Shown here piece after piece: positions 55,040 through 64,000 of a DNA stretch of 64,000 nucleotides. The position numbers and the translations under genes are program-made. Location: contig NZ_QMIL01000006.1 in NCBI RefSeq assembly GCF_003316875.1, positions 95,035 through 159,034 on the forward strand. Reading direction: 5' to 3'. Source of the stretch: Aliidiomarina celeris. GTDB lineage: Bacteria; Pseudomonadota; Gammaproteobacteria; Enterobacterales; Alteromonadaceae. Each line of letters opens with the position of its first letter. The first letter of the stretch is position 1. The notes beneath the pieces are model-generated. The model saw only the letters and a list, made by a program, of their open reading frames with translations. It did no database searches and had not been told where the DNA came from.

Positions 55040-55219
55040 CTAACTCGTTAAGAAGCGTTTTTCATCGAATATTTTCATGTTTTTTAACATGAAATAGACG
55101 GCACGGCCTAGCTTGTGAGCTAAAGCCGACAAGGCCTTGGCTTTGCTCAAAGCGCTGCTGCCGAACAAGATTTCCGCTGCGCGCCAAACTAGCAGCAAAT
55201 GAGGGCGTGACTCCCTATG
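55040..55219 (-). pseudogene. IS110-family transposase, C-terminal remnant
   Basis: The minus strand reads LLLVWRAAEILFGSSALSKA and then KALSALAHKLGRAVYFMLKN before a short tail and TAG. The ALSALAHKLGRAVYFML stretch is typical of the C-terminal end of IS110-type (DEDD plus Ser) transposases. Only about 60 residues remain, cut off upstream by a stop codon. The catalytic parts are gone, so it is inactive. It marks an old insertion just before the hsd operon. Confidence 0.72.
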
Positions 55220-55443
55220 TCAACTCTGTAAATAGTTGTTCGCTAATCGATGAACTTTTGAAGTAAACGAATTCTTCGCTAACGACAAACCCCGTCACCA
55301 CCCTGCGCTAAACTAAACCAAACTTACAAAGCCCGACTTTAACGAACATCAACACCTAAAACTTCGGAACTTTGTGGTATCTTTTAGCGAGTGAATTACA
55401 AACCTAAAAAGTGCTCAAAACGGACTCAAGCAGGGATATAAAA

Positions 55444-57027
55444 ATGACAAGTACTCAACAGCGGGCGGCGCTTCAGCGCCAAATTTGGCAGATTGCCAAC
55501 GACGTTCGTGGCTCAGTGGACGGCTGGGATTTTAAGCAGTACGTACTTGGTACCTTGTTCTATCGGTTTATCAGCGAGAATTTTGCGAGCTACATTGAAG
55601 CGGGTGATGAGAGCATTAATTATGCGTCGCTCGATGACTCGGTGATCACCGCTGAAATTAAAGACGACGCGATCAAAACCAAAGGCTACTTCATTTACCC
55701 CAGCCAGCTATTTGCGAATGTCGCTAAAACGGCGAACAGCAACGAGAGCCTGAACACTGACCTCGCGCGCATTTTTGGTGAAATTGAAAACTCGGCCAAT
55801 GGTTACGCCTCCGAGCAGGACATCAAAGGCCTATTCGCTGATTTCGATACTACCAGCAACCGCTTGGGCAACACCGTAAAAGATAAAAACCAACGCTTAG
55901 CCGCGGTATTAAAAGGGGTAGCAGGTTTAGATTTTGGAAACTTCGAAGACAACCAAATCGACTTATTTGGCGACGCATACGAGTTTTTGATTTCAAATTA
56001 CGCTGCCAATGCGGGTAAGTCGGGTGGCGAGTTCTTTACGCCGCAGCATGTGTCGAAGCTCATTGCATTGCTTGCCATTCACGGGCAAGAGAGCATTAAT
56101 AAAATTTATGACCCGGCAGCGGGTTCGGGCTCTTTGCTCATGCAAGCGAGAAAGCACATCGACGTGCATCGCATCGAGGACGGTTACTTCGGGCAGGAGA
56201 TTAACCACACCACCTACAACCTTGCGCGTATGAACATGTTTCTGCACAACATTAACTACGACAAGTTCAATATTCAACTGGGCAATACGCTAACCGAGCC
56301 GCATTTTAAAGACGAAAAACCTTTTGATGCCATTGTGTCCAACCCGCCTTATTCGGTGAGATGGATTGGCAGTGACGATCCCACCTTAATCAACGATGAA
56401 CGTTTCGCACCTGCGGGCGTGCTGGCGCCAAAATCGAAGGCGGATTTCGCCTTTGTGTTGCACGCACTCAGTTACCTTTCAAGCAAAGGCCGTGCAGCCA
56501 TTGTTTGTTTCCCCGGTATTTTCTATCGCGGCGGTGCCGAGCAGAAAATCCGTAAGTATCTCGTGGATAACAACTACGTCGATACCGTGATTTCATTAGC
56601 GCCAAACTTGTTCTTTGGTACCACGATTGCCGTGAATATTTTGGTGCTTTCCAAGCATAAGCAAGACACCACCACGCAGTTTATTGACGCGAGTAATTTG
56701 TTCAAGAAAGAAACCAATAACAACATACTGACCGATGAACACATTGAACAGATCATGAAAGTGTTTGAAAGCAAAGAGGATGCTGAGCACTTCGCGAAAT
56801 CAGTGTCCTTCGAGCAGGTGGCAGAGAACGACTATAACCTATCCGTCAGCAGCTATGTCGAAGCCAAAGACACCCGCGAAATAATCGACATTACCGAACT
56901 CAACACCGAGCTGAAAACCACCGTTGCCAAGATTGACCAGCTGCGCGCGGATATTGATGCGATTGTGGCGGAGATTGAGGGAACGGATTCAACCAACATA
57001 AGCACCGCAGGAGGCGAACTTAGATGA
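55444..57027 (+). CDS. hsdM: Type I restriction-modification methyltransferase subunit
   Basis: HsdM methylates adenine in the recognition sequence and, with HsdS, forms the methylase core. The ATG at 55444 follows CAGGGATAT. The 527 residues show an N-terminal helical HsdM_N domain, then [13 protein letters not shown] near 195, S-adenosylmethionine motif DPAAGSGSL at 223-231 and catalytic motif NPPYS at 300-304. The C-terminus is a coiled coil. The reading frame is intact. Its stop overlaps a 32-codon ORF (ATGA) that leads into hsdS. Confidence 0.95.
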   Translation: MTSTQQRAALQRQIWQIANDVRGSVDGWDFKQYVLGTLFYRFISENFASYIEAGDESINYASLDDSVITAEIKDDAIKTKGYFIYPSQLFANVAKTANSNESLNTDLARIFGEIENSANGYASEQDIKGLFADFDTTSNRLGNTVKDKNQRLAAVLKGVAGLDFGNFEDNQIDLFGDAYEFLISNYAANAGKSGGEFFTPQHVSKLIALLAIHGQESINKIYDPAAGSGSLLMQARKHIDVHRIEDGYFGQEINHTTYNLARMNMFLHNINYDKFNIQLGNTLTEPHFKDEKPFDAIVSNPPYSVRWIGSDDPTLINDERFAPAGVLAPKSKADFAFVLHALSYLSSKGRAAIVCFPGIFYRGGAEQKIRKYLVDNNYVDTVISLAPNLFFGTTIAVNILVLSKHKQDTTTQFIDASNLFKKETNNNILTDEHIEQIMKVFESKEDAEHFAKSVSFEQVAENDYNLSVSSYVEAKDTREIIDITELNTELKTTVAKIDQLRADIDAIVAEIEGTDSTNISTAGGELR

Positions 57028-57122
57028 GTAAAAGCAAAGATATTGCCGCACTCAACACGGACGCAAAAATCAAAACCGTCGAATTCGACGGGATTAAATG
57101 TGTGGGAGTCAGGGATGAGTGA
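57024..57122 (+). CDS. 32-residue bridging ORF between hsdM and hsdS
   Basis: The ORF starts in an ATGA overlap with the hsdM stop and ends inside the first codons of hsdS (overlap 57115-57122). It encodes [20 protein letters not shown] and then 12 more residues ending in VGVRDE. It could be a translated peptide, or a device that carries ribosomes from hsdM to hsdS. No family is recognised. Its only support is the overlap on both sides. Confidence 0.45.
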   Translation: MSKSKDIAALNTDAKIKTVEFDGIKCVGVRDE

Positions 57123-58317
57123 CTTTAGCTTTATGGAACGGTTGTTGGATGGGGTTGGGGTGGAGTGGAAGCCATTTGGAGATATCGGTGAATTTATTCG
57201 TGGTAACGGTCTACAGAAAAAGGATTTCATCGAGAATGGGTTTCCAGCCGTGCATTACGGCCAAATATACACAAAGTATGGATTGTTCGCAGAAAAGACG
57301 TTCACTTTTGTCTCGGAAGAGTTAGCGACTAAGTTACGAAAAGCCAGACAGAATGACTTGTTATTGGCGACCACATCAGAAAATGATGAAGATGTTGTTA
57401 AGCCGCTGGCTTGGCTTGGTGGCAACGTGGCCATTTCTGGAGATATGATGCTGTTCAGGCACGAGCAAAATGTAAAATATCTAGCGTACTTCATTCAGAC
57501 GGCTATGTTCCAGAACGAGAAGCGAAAGTACATTAGTGGCGCAAAAGTGCGTCGAGTATCAAGTAGCGATTTGGCAAAAATCGCGGTCCCAATCCCATGC
57601 CCTGAAAACCCAGAAAAGTCGCTACAAATCCAAGCGGAAATCGTCCGAATTTTGGACGCATTTACCTCCCTTACCGCCGAGCTTACCGCCGAGCTTAACG
57701 CACGCAAAAAACAATACAACTACTACCGCGATAAATTGCTCAGCTTTGAAGACGGCGAGGTGGAGTGGAAGCCTTTGGGGAAATTAGCTGAAAACCTTAA
57801 CTCAAAAAGAAAACCAATCACGAGCGGGCTGCGAGTTGCTGGTGATATTCCGTATTATGGTGCCTCGGGTATTGTCGACTATGTTCAGGACTATATTTTT
57901 GACGAAGACTTATTGTTAATTTCGGAGGACGGAGCAAACTTATTAGCCCGCAACACTCCTATTGCTTTCAGCATTAGCGGTAAAACGTGGGTAAATAATC
58001 ATGCTCATGTACTTAAGTTTGAAACTTATGCAGAGCGCAGATACGTTGAGTATTACTTAAACAGCATCGATCTGACTCCATTTATTTCCGGTGCGGCTCA
58101 GCCGAAGCTGAACAAAAAAAACTTGGAAGCTATTCCCGTTCCAAGCCCATCTCTAAGAGAAAAAGAGAAGATAGTAGCAATACTCGATAAATTCGATGCC
58201 CTAACCAACTCCATCACCGAGGGCCTCCCGCGCGAAATTGAGTTACGACAAAAGCAGTACGAGTATTACCGTGATTTGCTGCTAAGCTTTCCAAAGCCAG
58301 ACGAGCAGGTGGCTTGA
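57115..58317 (+). CDS. hsdS: Type I restriction-modification specificity subunit
   Basis: HsdS reads the bipartite DNA target. The ATG at 57115 follows GGGAG. The 400 residues have two target-recognition domains, each opened by a VEWKPFG or VEWKPLG motif. Each is closed by a conserved helix: KKQYNYYRDKLLSF near 203 and QKQYEYYRDLLLSF near 375. Both domains appear complete, so specificity should be functional. The target cannot be read from the sequence. Two unknown small ORFs separate it from rhuM. Confidence 0.94.
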   Translation: MSDFSFMERLLDGVGVEWKPFGDIGEFIRGNGLQKKDFIENGFPAVHYGQIYTKYGLFAEKTFTFVSEELATKLRKARQNDLLLATTSENDEDVVKPLAWLGGNVAISGDMMLFRHEQNVKYLAYFIQTAMFQNEKRKYISGAKVRRVSSSDLAKIAVPIPCPENPEKSLQIQAEIVRILDAFTSLTAELTAELNARKKQYNYYRDKLLSFEDGEVEWKPLGKLAENLNSKRKPITSGLRVAGDIPYYGASGIVDYVQDYIFDEDLLLISEDGANLLARNTPIAFSISGKTWVNNHAHVLKFETYAERRYVEYYLNSIDLTPFISGAAQPKLNKKNLEAIPVPSPSLREKEKIVAILDKFDALTNSITEGLPREIELRQKQYEYYRDLLLSFPKPDEQVA

Positions 58318-58318
58318 T

Positions 58319-58543
58319 ATGTGTATGTCGCAACGTAAAGTAACCCGATTACACGTTGTTTACCGAGCGACTGAGACACCTCGGCTCAAAGAAATCCAGT
58401 TGCCAACCACAACTTATAAGAATTTCTTAGGAGCTCAAATCGTTAATCGATTGATTCATATTCAGCGAAGTATCTCAGACAACTACCGAGGATTCCTAGG
58501 TAGTTCAAAGTTTAACCAAAAAAGGAAAAGGAATTTCCGATGA
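58319..58543 (+). CDS. 74-residue hypothetical protein in the hsd operon
   Basis: The start is one base after the hsdS stop, and the stop overlaps the next ATG (ATGA). The 74 residues are basic, with KKxKRKxR-like charge at the end (QKRKRNFR) and a middle LPTTTYKNFLG. No family is recognised. An internal Met at the third codon is an alternative start. Tight packing in the operon is the main support; a decayed remnant of a longer gene is possible. Confidence 0.42.
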   Translation: MCMSQRKVTRLHVVYRATETPRLKEIQLPTTTYKNFLGAQIVNRLIHIQRSISDNYRGFLGSSKFNQKRKRNFR

Positions 58544-58701
58544 CCAACAATAGTGAGATTTACCAATTTACAGACGGTAAGTTAGGGCGATATTCAGTAT
58601 GTGCAAAATTCGCACACACTGGCGAGTCTCGTATTACGAATGCAACCAATATGCAAAAGATGCATATTGCTCTGTGTCTGCCGGAGGTAACCCATGACTA
58701 A
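58540..58701 (+). CDS. 53-residue hypothetical protein before rhuM
   Basis: AAAGGAAAAGGAATT precedes ATG 58540. The 53 residues begin MTNNSEIYQFTDGKLGRYSV and end with [10 protein letters not shown]. The opening MTNNSEI-x-x-F-x-DG recalls the start of RhuM proteins (SEIILYQTEDG), which suggests a partial duplicate of the rhuM start. It overlaps rhuM by 8 bp. The strong ribosome-binding site argues that it is translated. Confidence 0.48.
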   Translation: MTNNSEIYQFTDGKLGRYSVCAKFAHTGESRITNATNMQKMHIALCLPEVTHD

Positions 58702-59725
58702 TAAGCTAAGCGTCAAAGACCAAACCTCTGAATTTCTACTGTACACAGCACCCAATGGTGACGTTAAAGTAGAGGTGCTGCTGAGCGATGAAACCATTTG
58801 GCTCACGCAGAAGCGCATGGCTGAGTTGTTTGGTGTCGGGGTTCCTGCAATATCGAAGCACCTTGAAAACATTTATGAATCAGGTGAGCTGCAGCGTGAG
58901 GCAACTATTTCCATTTTGGAAACAGTTCAACAAGAGGGAAGTCGAGAGGTTAAGCGCAAGCTTGAATACTACAACCTCGACGCCGTGATATCCGTCGGTT
59001 ACCGCGTTAACTCAACACAAGCCACGCAGTTTCGTATTTGGGCCACTCAACTGATCAAAGAATACATCATCAAGGGCTTTGCCATGGATGATGAGCGCCT
59101 GAAAAATGGTCAGTATTTTGGTAAAGATTACTTCAAAGAACTCCTCGAACGCGTTCGTTCCATTCGCGCCAGTGAACGACGCATTTATCAGCAAATAACC
59201 GACATTTTTGCTGAGTGCAGTATCGACTACGACCCAAAATCAGAAACCACACGCCAGTTCTACGCCCATGTGCAGGATAAATTCCATTACGCTATTACAG
59301 GACATACCTCTGCTGAAATTATTAGCCTGAAAGCGGATGCAAGTAAGCCGCTTATGGGAATGACAACTTATAAGAATGCCCCCAAAGGTCGCGTGCTGAA
59401 ATCGGATACGGTTATCGCTAAGAACTACTTATCAGAAACGGAAATTAAACAGCTAGAACGCACGGTATCGTCGTTTTTTGATTACATTGAGGGCATTATT
59501 GAACGGCGCAATACCTTTACCATGGAAGCCTTTGCCGCCAGTGTGGATAAGTTCTTGGCCTTTAACGAATATCAGATACTGGAAGGTTATGGCAGCGTGT
59601 CGCGAGCAATTGCTAAGCAGAAGGCCTACCAAGAATACGAACAGTTTAATAAGTGGCAGAAAATTGAGTCAGATTTCGACCGCGAAGTGAAAAAGCTGCT
59701 GCAGAAAAAGGATACAAAGGAATGA
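58694..59725 (+). CDS. rhuM: RhuM-family protein
   Basis: The 343-residue protein matches RhuM, first named in a Salmonella pathogenicity island and often found inside type I restriction loci. The N-terminal part has a predicted winged helix with [26 protein letters not shown] near 36-61. Then come [19 protein letters not shown] near 90 and a helical C-terminus. GGAGG lies four bases before the ATG. The stop overlaps the hsdR start (ATGA). Its role in restriction is unclear; regulation or DNA binding is likely from the fold. Confidence 0.88.
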   Translation: MTNKLSVKDQTSEFLLYTAPNGDVKVEVLLSDETIWLTQKRMAELFGVGVPAISKHLENIYESGELQREATISILETVQQEGSREVKRKLEYYNLDAVISVGYRVNSTQATQFRIWATQLIKEYIIKGFAMDDERLKNGQYFGKDYFKELLERVRSIRASERRIYQQITDIFAECSIDYDPKSETTRQFYAHVQDKFHYAITGHTSAEIISLKADASKPLMGMTTYKNAPKGRVLKSDTVIAKNYLSETEIKQLERTVSSFFDYIEGIIERRNTFTMEAFAASVDKFLAFNEYQILEGYGSVSRAIAKQKAYQEYEQFNKWQKIESDFDREVKKLLQKKDTKE

Positions 59726-62700
59726 CGACGTATAAACCCATAGCCGAGTCAAAACACTTTATCGTATTAGATAAGTACACCAAGCAATATGAAGTTGCTG
59801 AAAGCTACCAAAGCGAGAGTGATTTAGAGCGCGAGCTGATTCAAGATTTGGTGAATCAGGGCTATGAGTTTGTGCATGGCTTGAATAATCCGGTGGCCAT
59901 GTTGGCGAATGTTCGTGAGCAGCTGCAAACGCTCAATAAGGTGACTTTTAACGAAGGCGAATGGTTACGTTTTGTTGAAACCTACCTCGATAAGCCAAGC
60001 GACAACATTACTGACAAGACACGCAAAATTCACGACGATTATATTTTTGATTTCGTTTTCGACGACGGCCGTATTCAAAACATTTATTTGGTGGATAAAA
60101 AGAACATTGCACGCAACAAAGTGCAGGTGATTAAACAGTTTGAGCAAACTGGCTCCCATGCCAACCGTTATGACGTGACCATTTTGGTCAATGGCCTACC
60201 GCTGGTGCAAATTGAGCTAAAAAAACGCGGTGTAGCCATTCGTGAAGCCTTTAATCAGGTTCACAGATACAGCAAAGAAAGCTTCAACGCCGAGGGCTCG
60301 CTGTTCAAATATTTACAGTTGTTTGTGATTAGCAATGGCAGCGATACCCGCTACTTTGCCAACACCGTTAAGCGAGACAAAAACAGCTTCGATTTCACCA
60401 TGAACTGGGCGCGCTCTGATAACAGCCGCATACTAGACTTAAAAGACTTCACCGCCACCTTCTTTCAAAAAGACACCTTGCTGAAAGTGATTTTGCAATT
60501 TTCGGTGTTTGATACCAGCGATACACTGCTTGTTATGCGCCCTTACCAAATTGCCGCGACAGAGCGTATTTTGTGGAAAATCAAAAGCTCATTTCAGGCG
60601 AAGACATGGAGCTCTAGCGACGCCGGTGGGTATATTTGGCATACCACGGGCTCGGGGAAAACATTAACCAGCTTTAAAGCCGCACGACTCGCCACCGAGC
60701 TTGAGTTCATCGATAAAGTGTTCTTCGTGGTAGACCGTAAAGATCTCGATTACCAAACCATGAAAGAATATCAGCGCTTCTCGCCAGACAGTGTAAATGG
60801 CTCAGACAGCACCGCGGGCCTGAAGCGAAACCTGTCGACGGACGACAACAAGATTATTGTCACTACCATTCAGAAGTTGAACAACCTGATGAAAACCGAA
60901 CGCGACTTGCCGATTTATCGCCAGCATGTGGTGTTTATTTTTGACGAGTGTCACCGCAGCCAATTTGGTGAAGCGCAGAAAAACTTGCAGAAGAAGTTTA
61001 AGCGCTACTACCAGTTTGGCTTTACCGGTACGCCCATATTTCCGCAGAACGCGCTCGGCGCAGAAACCACCGCCAGCGTGTTTGGCCGTGAGCTGCATTC
61101 GTATGTAATCACCGATGCGATTCGTGATGAAAAAGTACTCAAGTTCAAAGTGGACTATAACGATGTCCGCCCGCAGTTTCGCGAAATTGAAACCGAGCAG
61201 GACGAGAAGAAGCTAAGCGCCGCTGAAAACAAACAAGCCTTGCTTCACCCCGAGCGTATTCGGGAAATTACCCAGTATATTTTGAAGCACTATCGTCAGA
61301 AGACTCATCGTATGCAAGCAGGCGGGCAGGGTTTCAATGCCATGTTTGCCGTGAGCAGTGTAGATGCCGCGAAGGCGTATTACCAAGCCTTTAAAGAGCT
61401 TCAGCAAGGCAGCGATCGGCCGCTTCGTGTTGCGACTATTTTTTCTTTTGCGGCGAACGAAGAGCAGGACGCCATTGGCGAAATCCCTGATGAGAGCTTT
61501 GAAGTGTCGGCCATGAACAGCAGCGCTAAAGAGTTCCTAAATGCTGCAATTGCTGATTACAACGCTATGTTCAAATCCAACCATGGCGTTGATAGTAACG
61601 GCTTTCAAAACTACTATCGCGATTTAGCGCAGCGGGTTCGAAATCAAGATATAGACCTGTTGATCGTGGTTGGCATGTTCCTTACTGGATTTGACGCGCC
61701 AACATTGAACACGCTGTTTGTGGATAAGAACCTACGTTACCACGGCCTGATTCAAGCTTACTCACGCACCAACCGTATTTATGATGCCACCAAAACCTTC
61801 GGCAATATTGTGACCTTCCGCGATTTAGAGAAAGCGACGGTTGATGCCATCACGTTGTTTGGTGATAAGAACACCAAGAACGTGGTGCTCGAGAAGAGCT
61901 ACAAAGAATACATGGAAGGTTTTACTGATTTAGTCACCGGGCAAGCGCGGCGCGGCTATATGGAAGTGGTGTCGGAATTAGAACAGCGCTTCCCAAACCC
62001 TGATGAAATTGAACTCGAGAAAGACAAGAAAGACTTCGCCAAGTTATTCGGCGAGTACTTACGGGTTGAAAACATTCTGCAAAACTACGATGAATTTGCC
62101 AGCTTAAAGGCGTTGCAGACCATTGATACGAGCGATGCAGAAGCTGTTGAAGCGTTCAAGATTGAACACCATTTAAGCGACGATGATATTGCGACGTTAC
62201 AAACCATTCGCATACCACCTGAGCGCAAGGTACAGGACTATCGCTCAACTTATAACGATATTCGCGATTGGATATGCAGAGAAAAGGCGGCCGAGAATCA
62301 GGCCCAGTCAACCATTGACTGGGACGATATTGAGTTCGAGGTTGACCTGTTGAAATCGCAAGAGATTAACCTCGATTACATTCTTGAGTTGATCTTCGAA
62401 CAGAACAAGAACAATAAAAATAAGAGCGATTTAATCGACGAAGTGCGCCGTTTGCTCCGTGCCAGCCTCGGTAATCGTGCCAAAGAAAGCTTAGTGGTGA
62501 AGTTCATTAACCAAGCCAACTTAGATGCCATTCCTGACAAATCGGACATTATCGATGACTTCTACAAATTTGCGCAGGCAGAACGGAATCGCGAAGCGGC
62601 AGAATTAATTCGCACAGAGAACCTCAACGAAAACGAAGCCAAGCGCTACATTGCAGCTTCACTGCGCCGCGAATACGCCAGTGAAAACGGCACCGAACTC

Positions 62701-62820
62701 AATGCCACACTACCCAAACTCAGCCCCCTTAATCCAGAATACAGAACCAAAAAGCAGTCCGTATTCCAAAAGATCTCAGCCTTCGTAGAGAAGTTTAAAG
62801 GGGTTGGGGGGCAGTTGTGA
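59722..62820 (+). CDS. hsdR: Type I restriction enzyme R subunit
   Basis: HsdR is the translocase and nuclease of the type I complex. At 1032 residues it is of normal length. The N-terminal PD-(D/E)xK nuclease has Asp 151 in DVTILVNG and ELKKRG at 165-170. The helicase has Walker A HTTGSGKT at 307-314 and [10 protein letters not shown] at 408-417. FTGTP and YSRTNRIYD lie in the second RecA-like domain. The C-terminal helical part interacts with HsdM and HsdS. The frame is intact, so the system is probably active. Confidence 0.95.
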   Translation: MTTYKPIAESKHFIVLDKYTKQYEVAESYQSESDLERELIQDLVNQGYEFVHGLNNPVAMLANVREQLQTLNKVTFNEGEWLRFVETYLDKPSDNITDKTRKIHDDYIFDFVFDDGRIQNIYLVDKKNIARNKVQVIKQFEQTGSHANRYDVTILVNGLPLVQIELKKRGVAIREAFNQVHRYSKESFNAEGSLFKYLQLFVISNGSDTRYFANTVKRDKNSFDFTMNWARSDNSRILDLKDFTATFFQKDTLLKVILQFSVFDTSDTLLVMRPYQIAATERILWKIKSSFQAKTWSSSDAGGYIWHTTGSGKTLTSFKAARLATELEFIDKVFFVVDRKDLDYQTMKEYQRFSPDSVNGSDSTAGLKRNLSTDDNKIIVTTIQKLNNLMKTERDLPIYRQHVVFIFDECHRSQFGEAQKNLQKKFKRYYQFGFTGTPIFPQNALGAETTASVFGRELHSYVITDAIRDEKVLKFKVDYNDVRPQFREIETEQDEKKLSAAENKQALLHPERIREITQYILKHYRQKTHRMQAGGQGFNAMFAVSSVDAAKAYYQAFKELQQGSDRPLRVATIFSFAANEEQDAIGEIPDESFEVSAMNSSAKEFLNAAIADYNAMFKSNHGVDSNGFQNYYRDLAQRVRNQDIDLLIVVGMFLTGFDAPTLNTLFVDKNLRYHGLIQAYSRTNRIYDATKTFGNIVTFRDLEKATVDAITLFGDKNTKNVVLEKSYKEYMEGFTDLVTGQARRGYMEVVSELEQRFPNPDEIELEKDKKDFAKLFGEYLRVENILQNYDEFASLKALQTIDTSDAEAVEAFKIEHHLSDDDIATLQTIRIPPERKVQDYRSTYNDIRDWICREKAAENQAQSTIDWDDIEFEVDLLKSQEINLDYILELIFEQNKNNKNKSDLIDEVRRLLRASLGNRAKESLVVKFINQANLDAIPDKSDIIDDFYKFAQAERNREAAELIRTENLNENEAKRYIAASLRREYASENGTELNATLPKLSPLNPEYRTKKQSVFQKISAFVEKFKGVGGQL

Positions 62821-62838
62821 GTTAGTTTTTCATATCTT

Positions 62839-62976
62839 CCGCTTGGCGCTGCACACAGCTCGTAAGTGCTGCACCGCAGCACAGAGAGCCCCAGCAACCG
62901 CGCAAGTACGCTTTGTTTGTTATCGCGCACGCACGGTGTATCGGGGATACGAGGCGTGCTTAGTAATACAATGTTA
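62839..62976 (+). repeat. attI-like composite repeat, copy 3
   Basis: Block 62839-62895 repeats 46914-46970, including the exact GTGCTGC-ACC-GCAGCAC hairpin. The 66-bp core 62911-62976 then follows after 15 bp. In copy 1 the same two blocks are about 270 bp apart, so copy 3 is a shortened version. The core ends in ATGTTA; the last base belongs to the ATG of the following gene. Confidence 0.62.
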
Positions 62977-63809
62977 TGATTACCAAGGAGTATAAATTGG
63001 TAGAAGTATATAAAAATGGTGATCTGCATGTATGGATTCCTGTTGCAGCAGAAACCGACAAATACCCAGCAAGAGCGTTTTTACCAATTAATGGGCTAAA
63101 TGAAGCCTATCTTCATGGCTATAAGGCGGAGATTTCTGAGTCTAAGTACCTTGAGGCTCTTTGTGATATTCAAAATTCATTTTTATCGAACGAAAGTAAA
63201 GTTTTCACTGTTAATGGTGGGAAGAAAGAAGAGCGACAATACAAAGCTAAGTGGCGTCACGGTAGGCAAAAAAATTCACCGCTCCTGGGGCCAACAAAAG
63301 GCTGGGTGAAAGTTAACTTGGCTGACGTTGAAAGAATTGATGATGCTGTTCTCGCAAAGTCTTTAGATAATTCAGACAGTAAATATAGTGAACTTGAGAG
63401 CTCAATATTAGATCCGATTTTATGTGGTAGTGATGCAGAGCTGGCGGAGCAGGCACAGCAGATAATAAACTCTATTGGAGATAAAATTCCCATGGGGCAA
63501 GTTACTCCAAAAAAATCATCTGCTAGCCAAGAAGTATTTTTACGAGATGCAGCAGTTGTAGCCTATGTATTAAATAAAGCAGGTGGTGTGTGCGAGTGTT
63601 GCAATGAAGGCGCCCCATTCCTCAAAAAAAATGAAGAGCCATTTTTAGAAGTCCATCACGTAAAACACCTAGCGGATGGAGGGAGCGATACGATTCAAAA
63701 CACGATCGCGGTTTGTCCAAATTGTCATCGGGAGCTTCACTATGGAGCTGGCCAGCAGGCATTGATAGAAAAGCTGTATTCAAATATAGAGAGATTAATC
63801 TGCGAGTAA
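62976..63809 (+). CDS. HNH endonuclease family protein
   Basis: The 277-residue protein has a C-terminal HNH domain. The zinc cysteines are CECC at 206-209 and CPNCH at 247-251. The catalytic His is in EVHHVKHL at 227-228, and the Asn is in IQNTIAV near 242. The N-terminal 180 residues are unrecognised. Such McrA-like proteins can cut modified DNA. ATG 62976 uses the last base of the attI-like core; a TTG at 62997 behind AAGGAG may be the true start. It is closed by attC site 4, so it is a complete cassette, and it lies directly after hsdR in a defence-rich context. Confidence 0.82.
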   Translation: MITKEYKLVEVYKNGDLHVWIPVAAETDKYPARAFLPINGLNEAYLHGYKAEISESKYLEALCDIQNSFLSNESKVFTVNGGKKEERQYKAKWRHGRQKNSPLLGPTKGWVKVNLADVERIDDAVLAKSLDNSDSKYSELESSILDPILCGSDAELAEQAQQIINSIGDKIPMGQVTPKKSSASQEVFLRDAAVVAYVLNKAGGVCECCNEGAPFLKKNEEPFLEVHHVKHLADGGSDTIQNTIAVCPNCHRELHYGAGQQALIEKLYSNIERLICE

Positions 63810-63810
63810 A

Positions 63811-63879
63811 TCATAACAAGGTGCTGCTAGGGACAAACCTACGCTGCGCTTCGGTTTGCCCCAGAGCACAGCGTTAGCT
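63811..63879 (+). other. attC-like recombination site 4
   Basis: TAAC at 63814-63817 and GTTAGC at 63873-63878 are the outer cores. GTGCT, GGG and CAAACC on the left pair in order with the right arm, with single extra bases on the left. It begins one base after the HNH stop codon and is as clear as site 1. The remaining 121 bp to the window end show no gene. Confidence 0.85.
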
Positions 63880-64000
63880 TACCAATAAAGCTCATTACTC
63901 TAACTCTAGATCTCGGGTGATATATTAAATTACAAATGATTTTCAGGTAGTTGTGATTGACCGAGTACAGCTACAACCAAAATGAAGCCGTCTTCTTTTG

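Noticed and set aside
54722-55092. Two overlapping short plus-strand frames
   Set aside because: No ribosome-binding sites or motifs, and the second runs antisense over the IS110 transposase remnant.

Overview
The window looks like a chromosome segment from a marine gammaproteobacterium, most likely Alteromonadales close to Idiomarina. This rests on sodium-type PomAB flagellar stators, SrmB, RdgC, very long PstC/PstA, and the gene orders ribH-nusB-thiL-pgpA and gcvPHT-ubiI-ubiH-pepP-ygfB-zapA-ssrS. The genus is inference.

Bases 1-12,800 are housekeeping. A plus-strand riboflavin/thiamine/phospholipid cluster (ribH, nusB, thiL, pgpA) converges on the isoprenoid operon xseB-ispA-dxs. Then come pomAB, thiI, a VanZ-like gene, srmB, an HDOD gene and rdgC.

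Bases 12,800-31,300 are a phosphate island. A membrane histidine kinase and a porin precede phoB-phoR. Next is a 902-residue lipoprotein built from two copies of one domain, then a TonB-dependent receptor, then pstS-pstC-pstA-pstB-phoU and a sulfotransferase. Direct-repeat Pho boxes with 11-bp spacing are clear before phoB, pstS and pstC, and weaker ones precede the porin and the lipoprotein. The lipoprotein/receptor pair inside the Pho locus is the best candidate for an uncharacterised surface phosphate or organophosphate uptake system.

Bases 31,300-46,850 hold serA, rpiA and fau on the minus strand. An inserted amidohydrolase/PH-domain pair and a 43-residue membrane peptide follow. Then come 6S RNA, zapA, ygfB, pepP, ubiH, ubiI, a LysR regulator, gcvT, gcvH and gcvP.

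Bases 46,850-64,000 are accessory DNA. Three copies of an attI-like repeat (two 66-bp copies match at 61/66 positions) each sit directly before a cassette-like gene or segment. Four attC-like folded recombination sites close cassettes. No integron integrase is present. Cassette contents are an unknown protein plus a SEC-C protein, a HigBA toxin-antitoxin pair, DUF4160/DUF2442 relics, a noncoding segment, an endonuclease/exonuclease/phosphatase protein and an HNH endonuclease. Between the cassette clusters lie a LytS/LytTR-type two-component pair with an exported amidohydrolase, an IS110-family transposase remnant, and a complete type I restriction-modification operon. That operon is hsdM-hsdS-rhuM-hsdR with three small overlapping ORFs. 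The region reads as a defence-rich, integrase-less cassette island.
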